Assembly: GCA_965232895.1 (NCBI GenBank)
Contig: OZ247430.1
Coordinates: forward strand, 496,001 to 560,000
Direction: 5' to 3'
Origin: Bin87 sp965232895
GTDB lineage: Bacteria; Chloroflexota; Dehalococcoidia; Lucifugimonadales; UBA3495
DNA: 64,000 nt
Position numbers and translations under genes: made by a program. Under the pieces are notes generated by a model, which was given only the letters and a program-made list of their open reading frames with translations, was not told the DNA's origin and made no database searches. Positions 1-8,697 of the stretch are shown one piece after another (position 1 is the stretch's first letter; every line of letters begins with the position of its first letter).

Positions 1-1114
1 CGCCGCCGCTGAGAGGGCGAACATCATAATCCGCGGAACCCGCAGCGCCGGCAACCGGGTCCACCGAGAGTATCCGCAGGTTGCGCTTCCGGCGGAGGAT
101 CTCCAGTGCGTCGTCATCGTAGCCGGGAGCGACCACCACTTCGTAGAACACCGGGTCCATGGCCTGCGCAGCCGCAGCGGAGACGTTGCGGTTAAAGCCA
201 ACGATGCCGCCAAAAGCCGAAACCGGGTCGCCCTCATACGCCAGTTCGTAAGCCTGGGCGACGTCGTCGCGTGACGAGAGGCCGCAGGGGTTGGCGTGCT
301 TGATTACGCAGACCGACGGGTCGGGATAATCGCTGACCGTCCGCCAGGCAGCGTCGGCATCCATGAGGTTGTTGAAGGACAATTCGCGACCGTGCAACTG
401 GATAGCTCGGGCGAGGCCACCCTCGCCGCCGCTGGCGGGAACGTACAACGCACCCCGTTGGTGGGGGTTCTCGCCGTAGCGCAGGCTGGAGACACGAGTG
501 AGGCCGATGGTCACCTGCTGGGGCATTTCATCTTCGGATGTGGGATCGTTGGAGAGGTAGTCGGCCACCGCGGCATCGTAGACGGCGACGTGTTGAAAGG
601 CCTTGGTGGCGAGAGATCGGCGCTGTTGAGCGTCCAGGCCGGATCCGGACAGGGCTTCGGCGACCCACTGGTAATCGGACGGATCCACGATGACGGCGAC
701 CGACGGGAAATTCTTGGCAGCGGCCCGCAACATGGTGGGCCCGCCGATGTCGATGTTTTCCAGGGCGTCGTCCAGCGTGACGCCGGACTTGCTGATGGTT
801 TCCACGAAGGGATAGAGGTTGACGACAACCACGTCGATTTGTCCGATGCCGTGCTGCTCCAACTCCGCCATGTGAGCGGGGGAGTCACGGCGGGCCAGCA
901 GACCGCCGTGGATCACCGGATGCAGGGTTTTGACCCGGCCCTCCAGAATTTCGGGGGAGCCCGTAACTTCGGAAACCTGCGTCACCGGGACGCCGGCGTC
1001 GGCCAAACTGCGGTGGGTGCCGCCGGTGCTGATCAGTTCATAGCCGGCATTAACCAGGGATTTGCCAAAACCCTCGATGCCGGTCTTGTCGAATACGCTG
1101 AGTAGTGCTTTCAA
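1..1114 (-). CDS. purH: Bifunctional AICAR formyltransferase/IMP cyclohydrolase, 3' end outside window
   Basis: Catalyses the last two steps of IMP synthesis in the cytoplasm. The frame stays open from a TTG start at 1114 to the window edge, giving 371 of the roughly 520 residues expected. The N-terminus reads LKALLSVFDKTGIEGFGKSL, followed by ELISTGGTHRSLADAG, EGRVKTLHPVIHGG and NIDIGGPTMLRAAAKN, all PurH cyclohydrolase-domain signatures. The last visible residues, DYDVRPLSGG, lie in the transformylase domain. An AGGAG sits 12 nt before the TTG. It is the last gene of a purF-purM-small ORF-purH run. TTG is chosen because homology begins exactly there and no ATG lies upstream in frame. Confidence 0.95.
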   Translation of the reverse strand, partial: MKALLSVFDKTGIEGFGKSLVNAGYELISTGGTHRSLADAGVPVTQVSEVTGSPEILEGRVKTLHPVIHGGLLARRDSPAHMAELEQHGIGQIDVVVVNLYPFVETISKSGVTLDDALENIDIGGPTMLRAAAKNFPSVAVIVDPSDYQWVAEALSGSGLDAQQRRSLATKAFQHVAVYDAAVADYLSNDPTSEDEMPQQVTIGLTRVSSLRYGENPHQRGALYVPASGGEGGLARAIQLHGRELSFNNLMDADAAWRTVSDYPDPSVCVIKHANPCGLSSRDDVAQAYELAYEGDPVSAFGGIVGFNRNVSAAAAQAMDPVFYEVVVAPGYDDDALEILRRKRNLRILSVDPVAGAAGSADYDVRPLSGG

Positions 1115-1150
1115 CTTACCTGGGTGCTCCTCGTTGGATAGGGGACTAAT

Positions 1151-1402
1151 CTAGATGGCGCCGCCACCGCCGTCGAAGCCGCCAAACCCACCACCGGAGT
1201 CCCCGTGATGGTGGAAATGCCCCACATCTCCGGGATGGTGAATTTGTCCAGGGTCGACCGGCGTGTCGGAATGGTGGCCCCCGTACCACATCAGACCCAG
1301 CGGGCCCCACGCCCACCAGGGGCGCATGACGTCGAGCACGGGTTCGGATTTGTCGTCGGCGTTGTTGCGAACGTTACGGCGGAAAGGGTTTTTCAGATTC
1401 AT
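1151..1402 (-). CDS. Small His/Gly-rich protein of unknown function
   Basis: An 83-residue product beginning MNLKNPFRRNVRNN. The ATG has a good GGTGGAGG ribosome site 5 nt upstream; a longer reading by 15 codons lacks one. The middle is tryptophan-rich (RPWWAWGPLGLMWYGG). The tail is full of His and Gly (PGDVGHFHHHGDSGGGFGGF), a composition that could bind metal but shows no recognised motif. It sits between purM and purH, where purN often lies, but has no resemblance to PurN. Function not recognised. Confidence 0.6.
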   Translation of the reverse strand: MNLKNPFRRNVRNNADDKSEPVLDVMRPWWAWGPLGLMWYGGHHSDTPVDPGQIHHPGDVGHFHHHGDSGGGFGGFDGGGGAI

Positions 1403-1458
1403 GACAGCCTCCACCTTCTTACGTTTTGAGCAGTCTGTGTCGAGCAATCCGGATTGGA

Positions 1459-2510
<1,052 letters not shown>

Positions 2511-2511
<1 letters not shown>

Positions 2512-3959
2512 CAGGCGGTGGCCTGTTCCAGAGACTGCTTGGTCAATTCCAACTGCACCGGCACCGGGTAGTTTCCGGTGAAGCAGGCGTCGCAGAATCC
2601 ACCCTGCTGGCCGTGCACCAGGTTCATCAAGCCGCGAACGCTGAGGTAGCCCAACGAATCTGCTCCGGTCATCTCGCAAATCTCGGGGATGCTCTTGTTG
2701 GCGGCAATCAATTCGCCGCGCGTCGCCATGTCCACGCCCAGATAGCATGGATGTTTGATGGGCGGCGCGCACACCCGCAGGTGCACTTCGGCCGCGCCGG
2801 CGCGACGCAGCAGGTCCACGACGTGCGGGGTGGTGGTTCCGCGGACGATGCTGTCGTCCACCACGACCAGTCGCTTGCCGCCAATCACAGCCGGCATGGG
2901 GTTGAACTTCTGCCGGACCCCACGGTCCCGGCGGTGCTGCTCAGGCTCGATGAAGGTGCGACCGACGTAACGGTTACGCACCAAGCCGTTGGTGAAGGGG
3001 ATACCGGATTCGCGAGCGAAGCCCACCGCGGCGGAGGTGGAAGAGTCGGGAATGCCGATCACCAGATCAGCGTCCACGGGGTGCTCCCGCGCCAGCTGGG
3101 CGCCCATGTCCTCGCGGGCGGTGTGCATGAGCCGGCCGTCCATGACGCTATCCGGCCGGGCGAAGTAGATCCACTCGAACACGCACAGCGCGCGGCCCCG
3201 GCGAGCGGCATCGCCGTAAACCGCGCTTTGCACGCCGTCGCCGCTGATGACTGCCACCTCGCCGGGGTCGAGCTCGCGCACGAATTCCGCCTGCATGTGG
3301 TCCAGGGCGCAGGTCTCGGAAGCGACCACCCATCCGTTGTCCAGGCGACCCAGGCACAGGGGTCGGATACCCAACGGATCGCGCACCGCGATGATGGCAT
3401 CCGGCGTCAACAACGCGAGGGAAAACGCCCCCTGCATACGCGCCATGGCGTAGAAAACCCTCTCGGGCCAGGTATTCCCGGGAGCGTTCGCCAGAAGCTG
3501 CGCAATTACTTCGCTGTCGGTGCTGGTCTGGAACACGCAATCCCACTGGGTCTGCGCCTGTTCCCGCAATTGCCTCGAGTTGATGACGTTGCCATTGTGC
3601 GCGACCGCCAGGGGACCATTCAAACCGTTGACCAGGAGGGGCTGGGCGTTGTCGCTGCGACTGGCGCCGGTGGTCGAGTACCGGGTGTGACCGATAGCCA
3701 GACCTCCTGTGATCCCGTCGATGTCGCCATCCCGGAAAGCCTCGGACACCAGGCCCATGCCCGTGTGCAGTCGGATCCGACCTTGGTCGGCCGCTGCGAC
3801 GCCGGCGGACTCCTGCCCCCGGTGCTGCAACGCGAAAAGGCCGATGGAGGTCAGCGTGGCGCTGTGTGACCCGGGCGCGTATACGCCGACCACGCCGCAC
3901 TCCTCCCGCGGGTGATCGAGGGCGGAACTTTCCGGATCGAATGACGGTTGCGACGTCAT
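2511..3959 (-). CDS. purF: Amidophosphoribosyltransferase
   Basis: Commits PRPP and glutamine to purine synthesis as phosphoribosylamine. It has 482 residues. A 20-residue propeptide ends before Cys21 in REECGVVGVY, the nucleophile exposed by maturation. The PRPP-binding motif RLVVVDDSIVRGTT and the Fe-S ligand pattern VCAPPIKHPCYL ... GGFCDACFTGNYP mark the Bacillus-type iron-sulfur PurF. First gene of the operon. No Shine-Dalgarno precedes the ATG; instead a strong promoter places the likely transcript start at or next to the ATG, so the message is probably leaderless. Confidence 0.97.
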
Positions 3960-3965
3960 GGTTGC

Positions 3966-3994
3966 ATTCTATGTGGCAGCCGGCGGCGGGTCAA
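3966..3994 (-). promoter_or_regulatory. Sigma70-type promoter of purF, probably leaderless
   Basis: On the minus strand TTGACC (3994-3989), a 17-nt spacer and TAGAAT (3971-3966) match the housekeeping consensus in ten of twelve positions. The expected start point, about 7 nt past the -10, is 3959, the A of the purF ATG. Confidence 0.65.
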
Positions 3995-4049
3995 CGAAAA
4001 TGCCGCCGACAATAGCAGCCAATGCTCGGACATCTGGTAACCTGCGGGT

Positions 4050-4853
4050 TCAGTCCCGATCGGGGATAATCTGCACCTTTCGGGCGTCGCCGAACCCGAC
4101 GCTCTCGGTACGGATCCCCTCGCGCTCGCCGAGGTAGAGGTGAATCACCCGGCGGTCGGACGGGGCCATGGGCTCCAGAGTGATGCTGCGGCCGGTTTGC
4201 GCGACCCGGTCGGCAACGCGGTCGGCCATTTCACGCAGAGAGTCCTCCCGTCGCTGCCGGTACTGCTCAACATCCAGCGAAACCCGGACTTCTTCATCGT
4301 ACTGCTGCCGGACGATGCTCTGGACGATGAACTGCAGGGAATGCAGAGTGTTCCCGCGCCGACCGATCAACAGGCCGGAGTCGGGGCCGTTGATGTCGAT
4401 CACCGGGCCGCCGGCCAACTCATCGTGATCGGAGCGCAGAGTCACTTCGACTTCGGCGCCGACCGCCGTGAGGATGCGCTGGACAGCCTGGACTGCCGTT
4501 CCCGCAGGGGTGTCCGCGGTCATGGCCGGGATCGGCGCCGGTGCATCTGCCGGGGCGGATTCGTCAAACTTTTCCGGGTCATCCCCGGAAGACTCATCCC
4601 CCGGACGTTCATACCGGGGAGGTTCATCCCGGGGAGGCTCATCCACATCGAATTCGGCGCTCTCCGCCGCGGACGGCGCGGCTCCAATGCGCGTGACGCG
4701 AACCTCGGCCAGTTCTCCGCCGATGCCCAGGAAGCCCTGGCGGCCCCTATTTAGTATTTCGACCTCTACCTCGCTGCGGTCGGCGCCGAGAACTGCGAGC
4801 GCCTGCTCTTCGGCTTCTTCTACGGTTCTCCCGGTCTGCACTATCTGATCCAT
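4050..4853 (-). CDS. jag: Jag/KhpB-type RNA-binding protein (Jag_N, KH, R3H)
   Basis: RNA-binding partner of the YidC insertion pathway, also tied to cell-envelope control in Gram-positives. It has 267 residues. A Jag_N domain (about 1-55, ending GRQGFLGIGGELAEVRV) is followed by an acidic, proline-rich linker with DEPPRDEPPR-like repeats (about 65-115). A KH-like segment (GPDSGLLIGRRGNTLHSLQF) and an R3H region (YRQRREDSLREMADRVAD) complete it. The AGGAG ribosome site and the Jag_N domain both fix the start at 4853, so the first 107 bases overlap the 3' end of yidC in another frame. Confidence 0.92.
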   Translation of the reverse strand: MDQIVQTGRTVEEAEEQALAVLGADRSEVEVEILNRGRQGFLGIGGELAEVRVTRIGAAPSAAESAEFDVDEPPRDEPPRYERPGDESSGDDPEKFDESAPADAPAPIPAMTADTPAGTAVQAVQRILTAVGAEVEVTLRSDHDELAGGPVIDINGPDSGLLIGRRGNTLHSLQFIVQSIVRQQYDEEVRVSLDVEQYRQRREDSLREMADRVADRVAQTGRSITLEPMAPSDRRVIHLYLGEREGIRTESVGFGDARKVQIIPDRD

Positions 4854-5676
4854 CGGGTTTACTCTCCTGCGGGTCGGGAGACTGGACTTCCAGAGTCACT
4901 CCGTCATCGTCCTGCCCGCGCCGTGGGAACAGCGGGAACAAGGGCCCCCAACCGGTGATGAAATACTGGATCGTGATGCCGATGAGGTTGGAAACCACCC
5001 AATAGAGGGGCAGTCCGCTGGGCCAGCCCAGGGAGAATGCTCCAAGGAAGATGGGCATCATCCACAACATCATCGTTTGGCTTGATTGCTGACGCGGATC
5101 CGGGGACGGCATCTGCGTCATCTTCTGCTGCACCCAAGTGGTGACCGCCACCAGGATCGGCATGACTATGGGCGACGGGTCCGGCTGGCTGAGGTCGAGC
5201 CACAGGAAGGTGTTGTTGACCGGCGCCGCCGAATGGATCGGCACGAAGGTGATCCACGGGTACAGCTTGTCGGAAAGATTTACCAGGTCTTCCGGGTTGT
5301 TGAACAGGGTGAGGATGAGAACCCGGAACAGGCCGATCAGGATGGGCATTTGAACGATCAACGGGCCCAGGCAGCCGATGGGGTTGACGCCGCTCTCGCG
5401 GTACAACCGCATGGTTTCCTGGGAGATCCGCTGCCGGTCACCCTCGTAGCGCTGCTGGATCTCACGGACCCTGGGCTGCATCCCGGTCATGGCGCGCATC
5501 TGCCGCAATTGGCGCACGGTCAGAGGAATGGTCACCACGCGCACCAGCGCGGTGAACACGATGATGGCGACGCCCATCTGGGTGAAACACAGCACATACA
5601 ACACCAACAGGGTGTTGAGCATGGGCCGGATAATCACCTCATTCCAGATGAGGATGAATATGGAGAAAAATTCCAC
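4747..5676 (-). CDS. yidC: YidC/Oxa1-family membrane protein insertase
   Basis: Inserts membrane proteins co- or post-translationally. 309 residues, the short Gram-positive-type form without the large periplasmic domain. It begins MEFFSIFILIWNEVIIRPML, then hydrophobic segments around 20-45, RVREIQQRYEGDRQRISQET (cytosolic loop), NPIGCLGPLIVQMPILIGLF, and late helices near 175-245. The C-terminus is a very basic tail (RRRSRRAGARSSRRRPQRGR) suited to ribosome contact. That tail is encoded in DNA that also encodes the start of jag. The position within rpmH-rnpA-yidD-yidC-jag is canonical except for an inserted upstream lipoprotein gene. Confidence 0.95.
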   Translation of the reverse strand: MEFFSIFILIWNEVIIRPMLNTLLVLYVLCFTQMGVAIIVFTALVRVVTIPLTVRQLRQMRAMTGMQPRVREIQQRYEGDRQRISQETMRLYRESGVNPIGCLGPLIVQMPILIGLFRVLILTLFNNPEDLVNLSDKLYPWITFVPIHSAAPVNNTFLWLDLSQPDPSPIVMPILVAVTTWVQQKMTQMPSPDPRQQSSQTMMLWMMPIFLGAFSLGWPSGLPLYWVVSNLIGITIQYFITGWGPLFPLFPRRGQDDDGVTLEVQSPDPQESKPDGSDSADRENRRRSRRAGARSSRRRPQRGRGRNTK

Positions 5677-5717
5677 TTATTCCTGCCTGTCGCCGCCGGC
5701 GCAGCAGCTTCGGGTTC

Positions 5718-6962
5718 CTAGTTGCGGGGACATTGCACGTTGTTTTCCGTGTCGTAGCACCAATGGGGCATGAAGCCGGAAAGCACCTGCAGCCGAAGCA
5801 CCTTGCCATCGTCGGTACCGACGTACACGACCTCCTGCTCAGTGGTACCGCCGAAGCCGATGGCGCCGGATTTGACCAGGGGCGCCTTGATCTCACCGTC
5901 GCGAACGCTGTAAGAGGCTATTTCCTGGGGCGGTTCCTGGGCCGATGCGGAAGCGCGCAGCAGTACCACCCGGCCCTCGCGAGAAGCAACCACGATGCCA
6001 CGTTCCACCAAGACCGGATCGGCGACTATGGGGGCGCCCATGTCATAGGTCCAGAGCAGCACTCCATTGTCGTCGATGGCATAGACGTTGCCGTCCATGG
6101 AGGCAGCGTATACCGCGCGACCGGCGGAAACGGGGGTTGCCCACCACCAGTTTTCGGCGGTGAACTGCCAGCGGGGCTGGCCATCATTCAGGCCCAGGGC
6201 GTACAACTGGCGGTCGAAGGAGCCGACTATCAGCAGGTTTTTGTGGATGAGCGGCCTGGCCACCACCGCGCCGCCGGCGTCAAACCGCCAGACCAATGCG
6301 CCGGTTTCGAGGCTGACGGCGTACACGCTGCCGTCCTGCGATCCAAAATAGGCCACGCCGTTGCGCAGAACGGGAGTCGACCAGACCTTCCCATCGGTGC
6401 GGAAAGGCGACCAATGCAGGTTCTCCCCGGTCAACGCGTTGTAAGCGTACAGACCACCGTCTTCGGAACCCACCGCGATGATGCCGCCGGCTTCGTCCAG
6501 AGCCGGGCTGCTGACCAGCGGCGGCGTGTCTTCCGCTTCGAATTGGGGTTGACGCCATGCCACCTGAACCGAACCCGCGCCGGCGGAACCATCAAAAGCG
6601 TACAGGAAACCGTCGATGCCCGAAACGTAAACATAGCGCCCCACGGCCGGGGAGCCGTAGGCGCCGCCAAAACCGTTTTCGCTTCCCAGAGCGGACACCC
6701 ACCTGGTGCTGACGCCATCCACTCCGAAATCGTCCAGGGCATACAGCTGGCCGGACAGTGCGGTGGCATAGACGATCCCGTTGGCGACCGAGACGGAACC
6801 CCATCCCTTAGTTGACGCCCCCAAGTCACGGCCGCATCCGGTAACCACCAGGCACAGAATGACCAGGGCGGCCAAAGCCAGGAACAACCTCTTGGGTCGG
6901 AGTGTAGCGGTGAAGGCCCAGCGGGTCAGGAGATTGCGGGAGGGCAGGAAATAATGGGTCAT
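5718..6962 (-). CDS. PQQ-type beta-propeller lipoprotein (BamB-like)
   Basis: A 414-residue exported protein. After a basic stretch (TLRPKRLF) comes a hydrophobic signal ending in a lipobox, LVVTGC, so it should be lipid-anchored outside the membrane. The rest is repeated propeller blades of the form GxVYAxxLxGxLYAL, for example GIVYATALSGQLYALDD, YVYVSGIDGFLYAFDG, GGLYAYNALTGE, GSVYAVSLETGALVWRFD and GNVYAIDDNGVLLWTYD. BamB in Gram-negatives assists outer-membrane assembly, but this one sits between yidD and yidC and may assist membrane insertion instead; that role is inference. The ATG at 6962 follows yidD by 9 nt; a TTG two codons earlier is possible. Confidence 0.85.
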   Translation of the reverse strand: MTHYFLPSRNLLTRWAFTATLRPKRLFLALAALVILCLVVTGCGRDLGASTKGWGSVSVANGIVYATALSGQLYALDDFGVDGVSTRWVSALGSENGFGGAYGSPAVGRYVYVSGIDGFLYAFDGSAGAGSVQVAWRQPQFEAEDTPPLVSSPALDEAGGIIAVGSEDGGLYAYNALTGENLHWSPFRTDGKVWSTPVLRNGVAYFGSQDGSVYAVSLETGALVWRFDAGGAVVARPLIHKNLLIVGSFDRQLYALGLNDGQPRWQFTAENWWWATPVSAGRAVYAASMDGNVYAIDDNGVLLWTYDMGAPIVADPVLVERGIVVASREGRVVLLRASASAQEPPQEIASYSVRDGEIKAPLVKSGAIGFGGTTEQEVVYVGTDDGKVLRLQVLSGFMPHWCYDTENNVQCPRN

Positions 6963-6971
6963 TGTCAACGA

Positions 6972-7181
6972 TCAAACGACAGGGTCATACCCATGGCCAC
7001 CCACGGGAGTACAGCGTAAAATGCGGCGCAAGCCGAGCCACGTCCCCTGGAGCACACCGTAACGGGCGATGGCGTCGGCGGTGTATTGGGAGCAACTGGG
7101 TTGGTAGCGGCAAACCCCGGGCAGATAGGGCGACAGCGCCTGCTGGTACACCCGTATGGCGGCCACGGCAACGATTTTCAT
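6972..7181 (-). CDS. yidD: Membrane protein insertion efficiency factor YidD
   Basis: A 69-residue protein of the YidD family, thought to help YidC-mediated insertion at the inner membrane face. Diagnostic residues are RVYQQALSPYLPGVCRYQPSC and SQYTADAIARYG, including the family cysteines. The start overlaps the rnpA stop by four bases (ATGA), so the two are coupled. The length is at the short end of the family. Confidence 0.95.
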   Translation of the reverse strand: MKIVAVAAIRVYQQALSPYLPGVCRYQPSCSQYTADAIARYGVLQGTWLGLRRILRCTPVGGHGYDPVV

Positions 7182-7555
7182 TTTGCAGAGTCCCGCTGGT
7201 GTTCCGGATTTTCAGCCGCGGCCGGGGGAGCATTCAACCTGGTGCGGCGGATCAGGTTATGTACAGATCGTTCCAACTGCTTGAAATCGGCGTCCGCGGA
7301 CCCCTTACGGGCGATGAGGACGGTGTCCCAACCGGGAGCGGCAGCAGAGTTGCGCACAACCTCGCGCAGGCGGCGTTTGACGCGGTTTCGCGCCACGGCA
7401 TTGCCCACGCGTTTTCCGGTGACGAAACAGAATCGACTGCGATCCAGGCCGTTGGGCAGGACGCGCATTACAAGCAAACCGTTGGCCACGCTTCGTCCTC
7501 GCCCGTGGATTTCAGAAATCCGCCCGGCGCCGGTCAGCCTATGTTGCCGTTGCAT
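7178..7555 (-). CDS. rnpA: Ribonuclease P protein component
   Basis: Protein subunit of RNase P, which trims tRNA 5' leaders. The 125-residue product starts MQRQHRLTGAGRISEIHGRG and carries the signature RFCFVTGKRVGNAVARNRVKRRLREVVR, the RNR motif that contacts the RNA. A longer open frame to 7792 would overlap rpmH and encode no RnpA-like sequence, so the internal ATG at 7555 is used. It lies 47 nt after rpmH. Confidence 0.95.
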   Translation of the reverse strand: MQRQHRLTGAGRISEIHGRGRSVANGLLVMRVLPNGLDRSRFCFVTGKRVGNAVARNRVKRRLREVVRNSAAAPGWDTVLIARKGSADADFKQLERSVHNLIRRTRLNAPPAAAENPEHQRDSAK

Positions 7556-7602
7556 CGACTGAAGGAAACCGGCGGCAATCAAAGCGGCCAACAGACCGTT
7601 GG

Positions 7603-7740
7603 CTATACGGAGAGCCGGTGCCGGCCCTTGAAACGCCGGCGGCGCAGGACGGCGCGGCCGTCGGAAGTGCGTGAACGTGAGCGGAAGCCGTGCACACGGG
7701 CGCGGCGTCGCTTTTTGGGCTGGTATGTTCGTTTGGGCAT
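7603..7740 (-). CDS. rpmH: 50S ribosomal protein L34
   Basis: A 45-codon gene read directly on the minus strand: MPKRTYQPKKRRRARVHGFR, then SRSRTSDGRAVLRRRRFKGR and HRLSV. The MPKRTYQPxxRRRxRxHGF(R/L)xR start is diagnostic for L34. GGAG lies 8 nt before the ATG. Immediately downstream is rnpA, the usual order. No dnaA or oriC-like DnaA-box cluster is visible upstream, unlike the common dnaA-rpmH arrangement. Confidence 0.97.
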   Translation of the reverse strand: MPKRTYQPKKRRRARVHGFRSRSRTSDGRAVLRRRRFKGRHRLSV

Positions 7741-7763
7741 AGGTAGTACTCCGGCGGCGGATT

Positions 7764-7792
7764 ATGGTACTGCGTAACCTGAAATGCGTCAA
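7764..7792 (-). promoter_or_regulatory. Candidate promoter of the rpmH-rnpA-yidD-yidC-jag cluster
   Basis: Minus strand TTGACG (7792-7787), 17-nt spacer, TACCAT (7769-7764). An overlapping CATAAT (7766-7761) would need a 20-nt spacer. The position is just upstream of the rpmH ribosome site. Confidence 0.4.
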
Positions 7793-7950
7793 GAAAATGT
7801 AACCGTCGGTAGCGTCTCTCTTTGAAATTGAGTGTGCTTGGTGACCCTACTCAGAAAATTCAAACTGAGACACTACCTGACCGTCCGGCGAATTTGGGTA
7901 GTCGCGGGCGGAAGGGGGTTGACACGGTTTTCAGTGGCAATGCGGATCGG

Positions 7951-8688
7951 TCAAGAAGGCGCGATAGCGAGCAAAATGTCGGCCAACTCCCGTGGCGTGG
8001 TGATCATGGGATCATGGCCGGTGTCAATGTGGTGGACGCCCCACCCGGAAGAGGAGGCTCGCTCCGCGACGGGCTCGAAGCCAGACTCGCTGTAGAGGAT
8101 GAATTCCCGCCGCACGCCAACGGCATCAGGGTTGCCCGTTCGGACGGGCTGCGAGAAGGTGAGCGTAGGCTGGGGGGACAAACGGGGCAGCATGAAATCC
8201 TGGTCCGACGGTTCGGTTATGGACCAGCGCAGAGCGATTTCCTCGGCGCTGGTCGGCGCGGGCATGAACGGGGCGCTCTCGGCGATGAATCCCCGGATGC
8301 GGGACACGAACTCAGGGCCGCGGACTGCTTCAAGCTGATCCACCATGGCCTCGCCATCGGACGGGGCGACGCCGTTGACATAGACCAGGGATGCGATGCG
8401 CTCAGGAACCAGTTCCGCGGCTCCCGTGATCACCATACCGGCGTAGGCGTGACCGACCAGAACAACTTCTGCGAGGTCTTCGGCGTGGAGCAGGGAAACG
8501 ACGTCGCGGATGTGCAGGTCGAGATTGATCACGGCGGGAGGCATGAGCCCCGCCAGGTGCTGCCGCTCTCCCAGCCCGGTGAGGCTGGGGGCCAGCACGC
8601 GATGGCCGGCCTCCCGCAACAGCGGAGCGGTCTTCCACCAGGACCACCCGCCGTGCCAGGCTCCGTGGATCAGGACAAAGGTCGCCAT
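7951..8688 (-). CDS. Alpha/beta-hydrolase-fold protein lacking the usual nucleophile Ser
   Basis: A 245-residue protein of the small EstC/hydroxynitrile-lyase-like hydrolase group: MATFVLIHGAWHGGWSWWK (oxyanion HG motif), GHRVLAPSLTGLGERQHL, and the C-terminal TGHDPMITTPRELADILL with the conserved His. At the nucleophile elbow the family has GHSxG; here the DNA reads LVGHAYAG, with Ala81 (codon GCC) in place of Ser. It is therefore unlikely to be an ordinary esterase; a lyase or binding role is possible. Nine bases separate it from the upstream dehydrogenase, so they are probably co-transcribed. Confidence 0.8.
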   Translation of the reverse strand: MATFVLIHGAWHGGWSWWKTAPLLREAGHRVLAPSLTGLGERQHLAGLMPPAVINLDLHIRDVVSLLHAEDLAEVVLVGHAYAGMVITGAAELVPERIASLVYVNGVAPSDGEAMVDQLEAVRGPEFVSRIRGFIAESAPFMPAPTSAEEIALRWSITEPSDQDFMLPRLSPQPTLTFSQPVRTGNPDAVGVRREFILYSESGFEPVAERASSSGWGVHHIDTGHDPMITTPRELADILLAIAPS

Positions 8689-8697
8689 GACGCGGGG

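Noticed and set aside
7178..7792. RnpA extended to 204 residues
   Set aside because: The extra part overlaps rpmH out of frame and has no RnpA similarity; the internal ATG at 7555 gives a normal-length protein.
7741..7950. Replication origin upstream of rpmH
   Set aside because: No cluster of TTATCCACA-like DnaA boxes and no dnaA gene; only a short promoter-like region.
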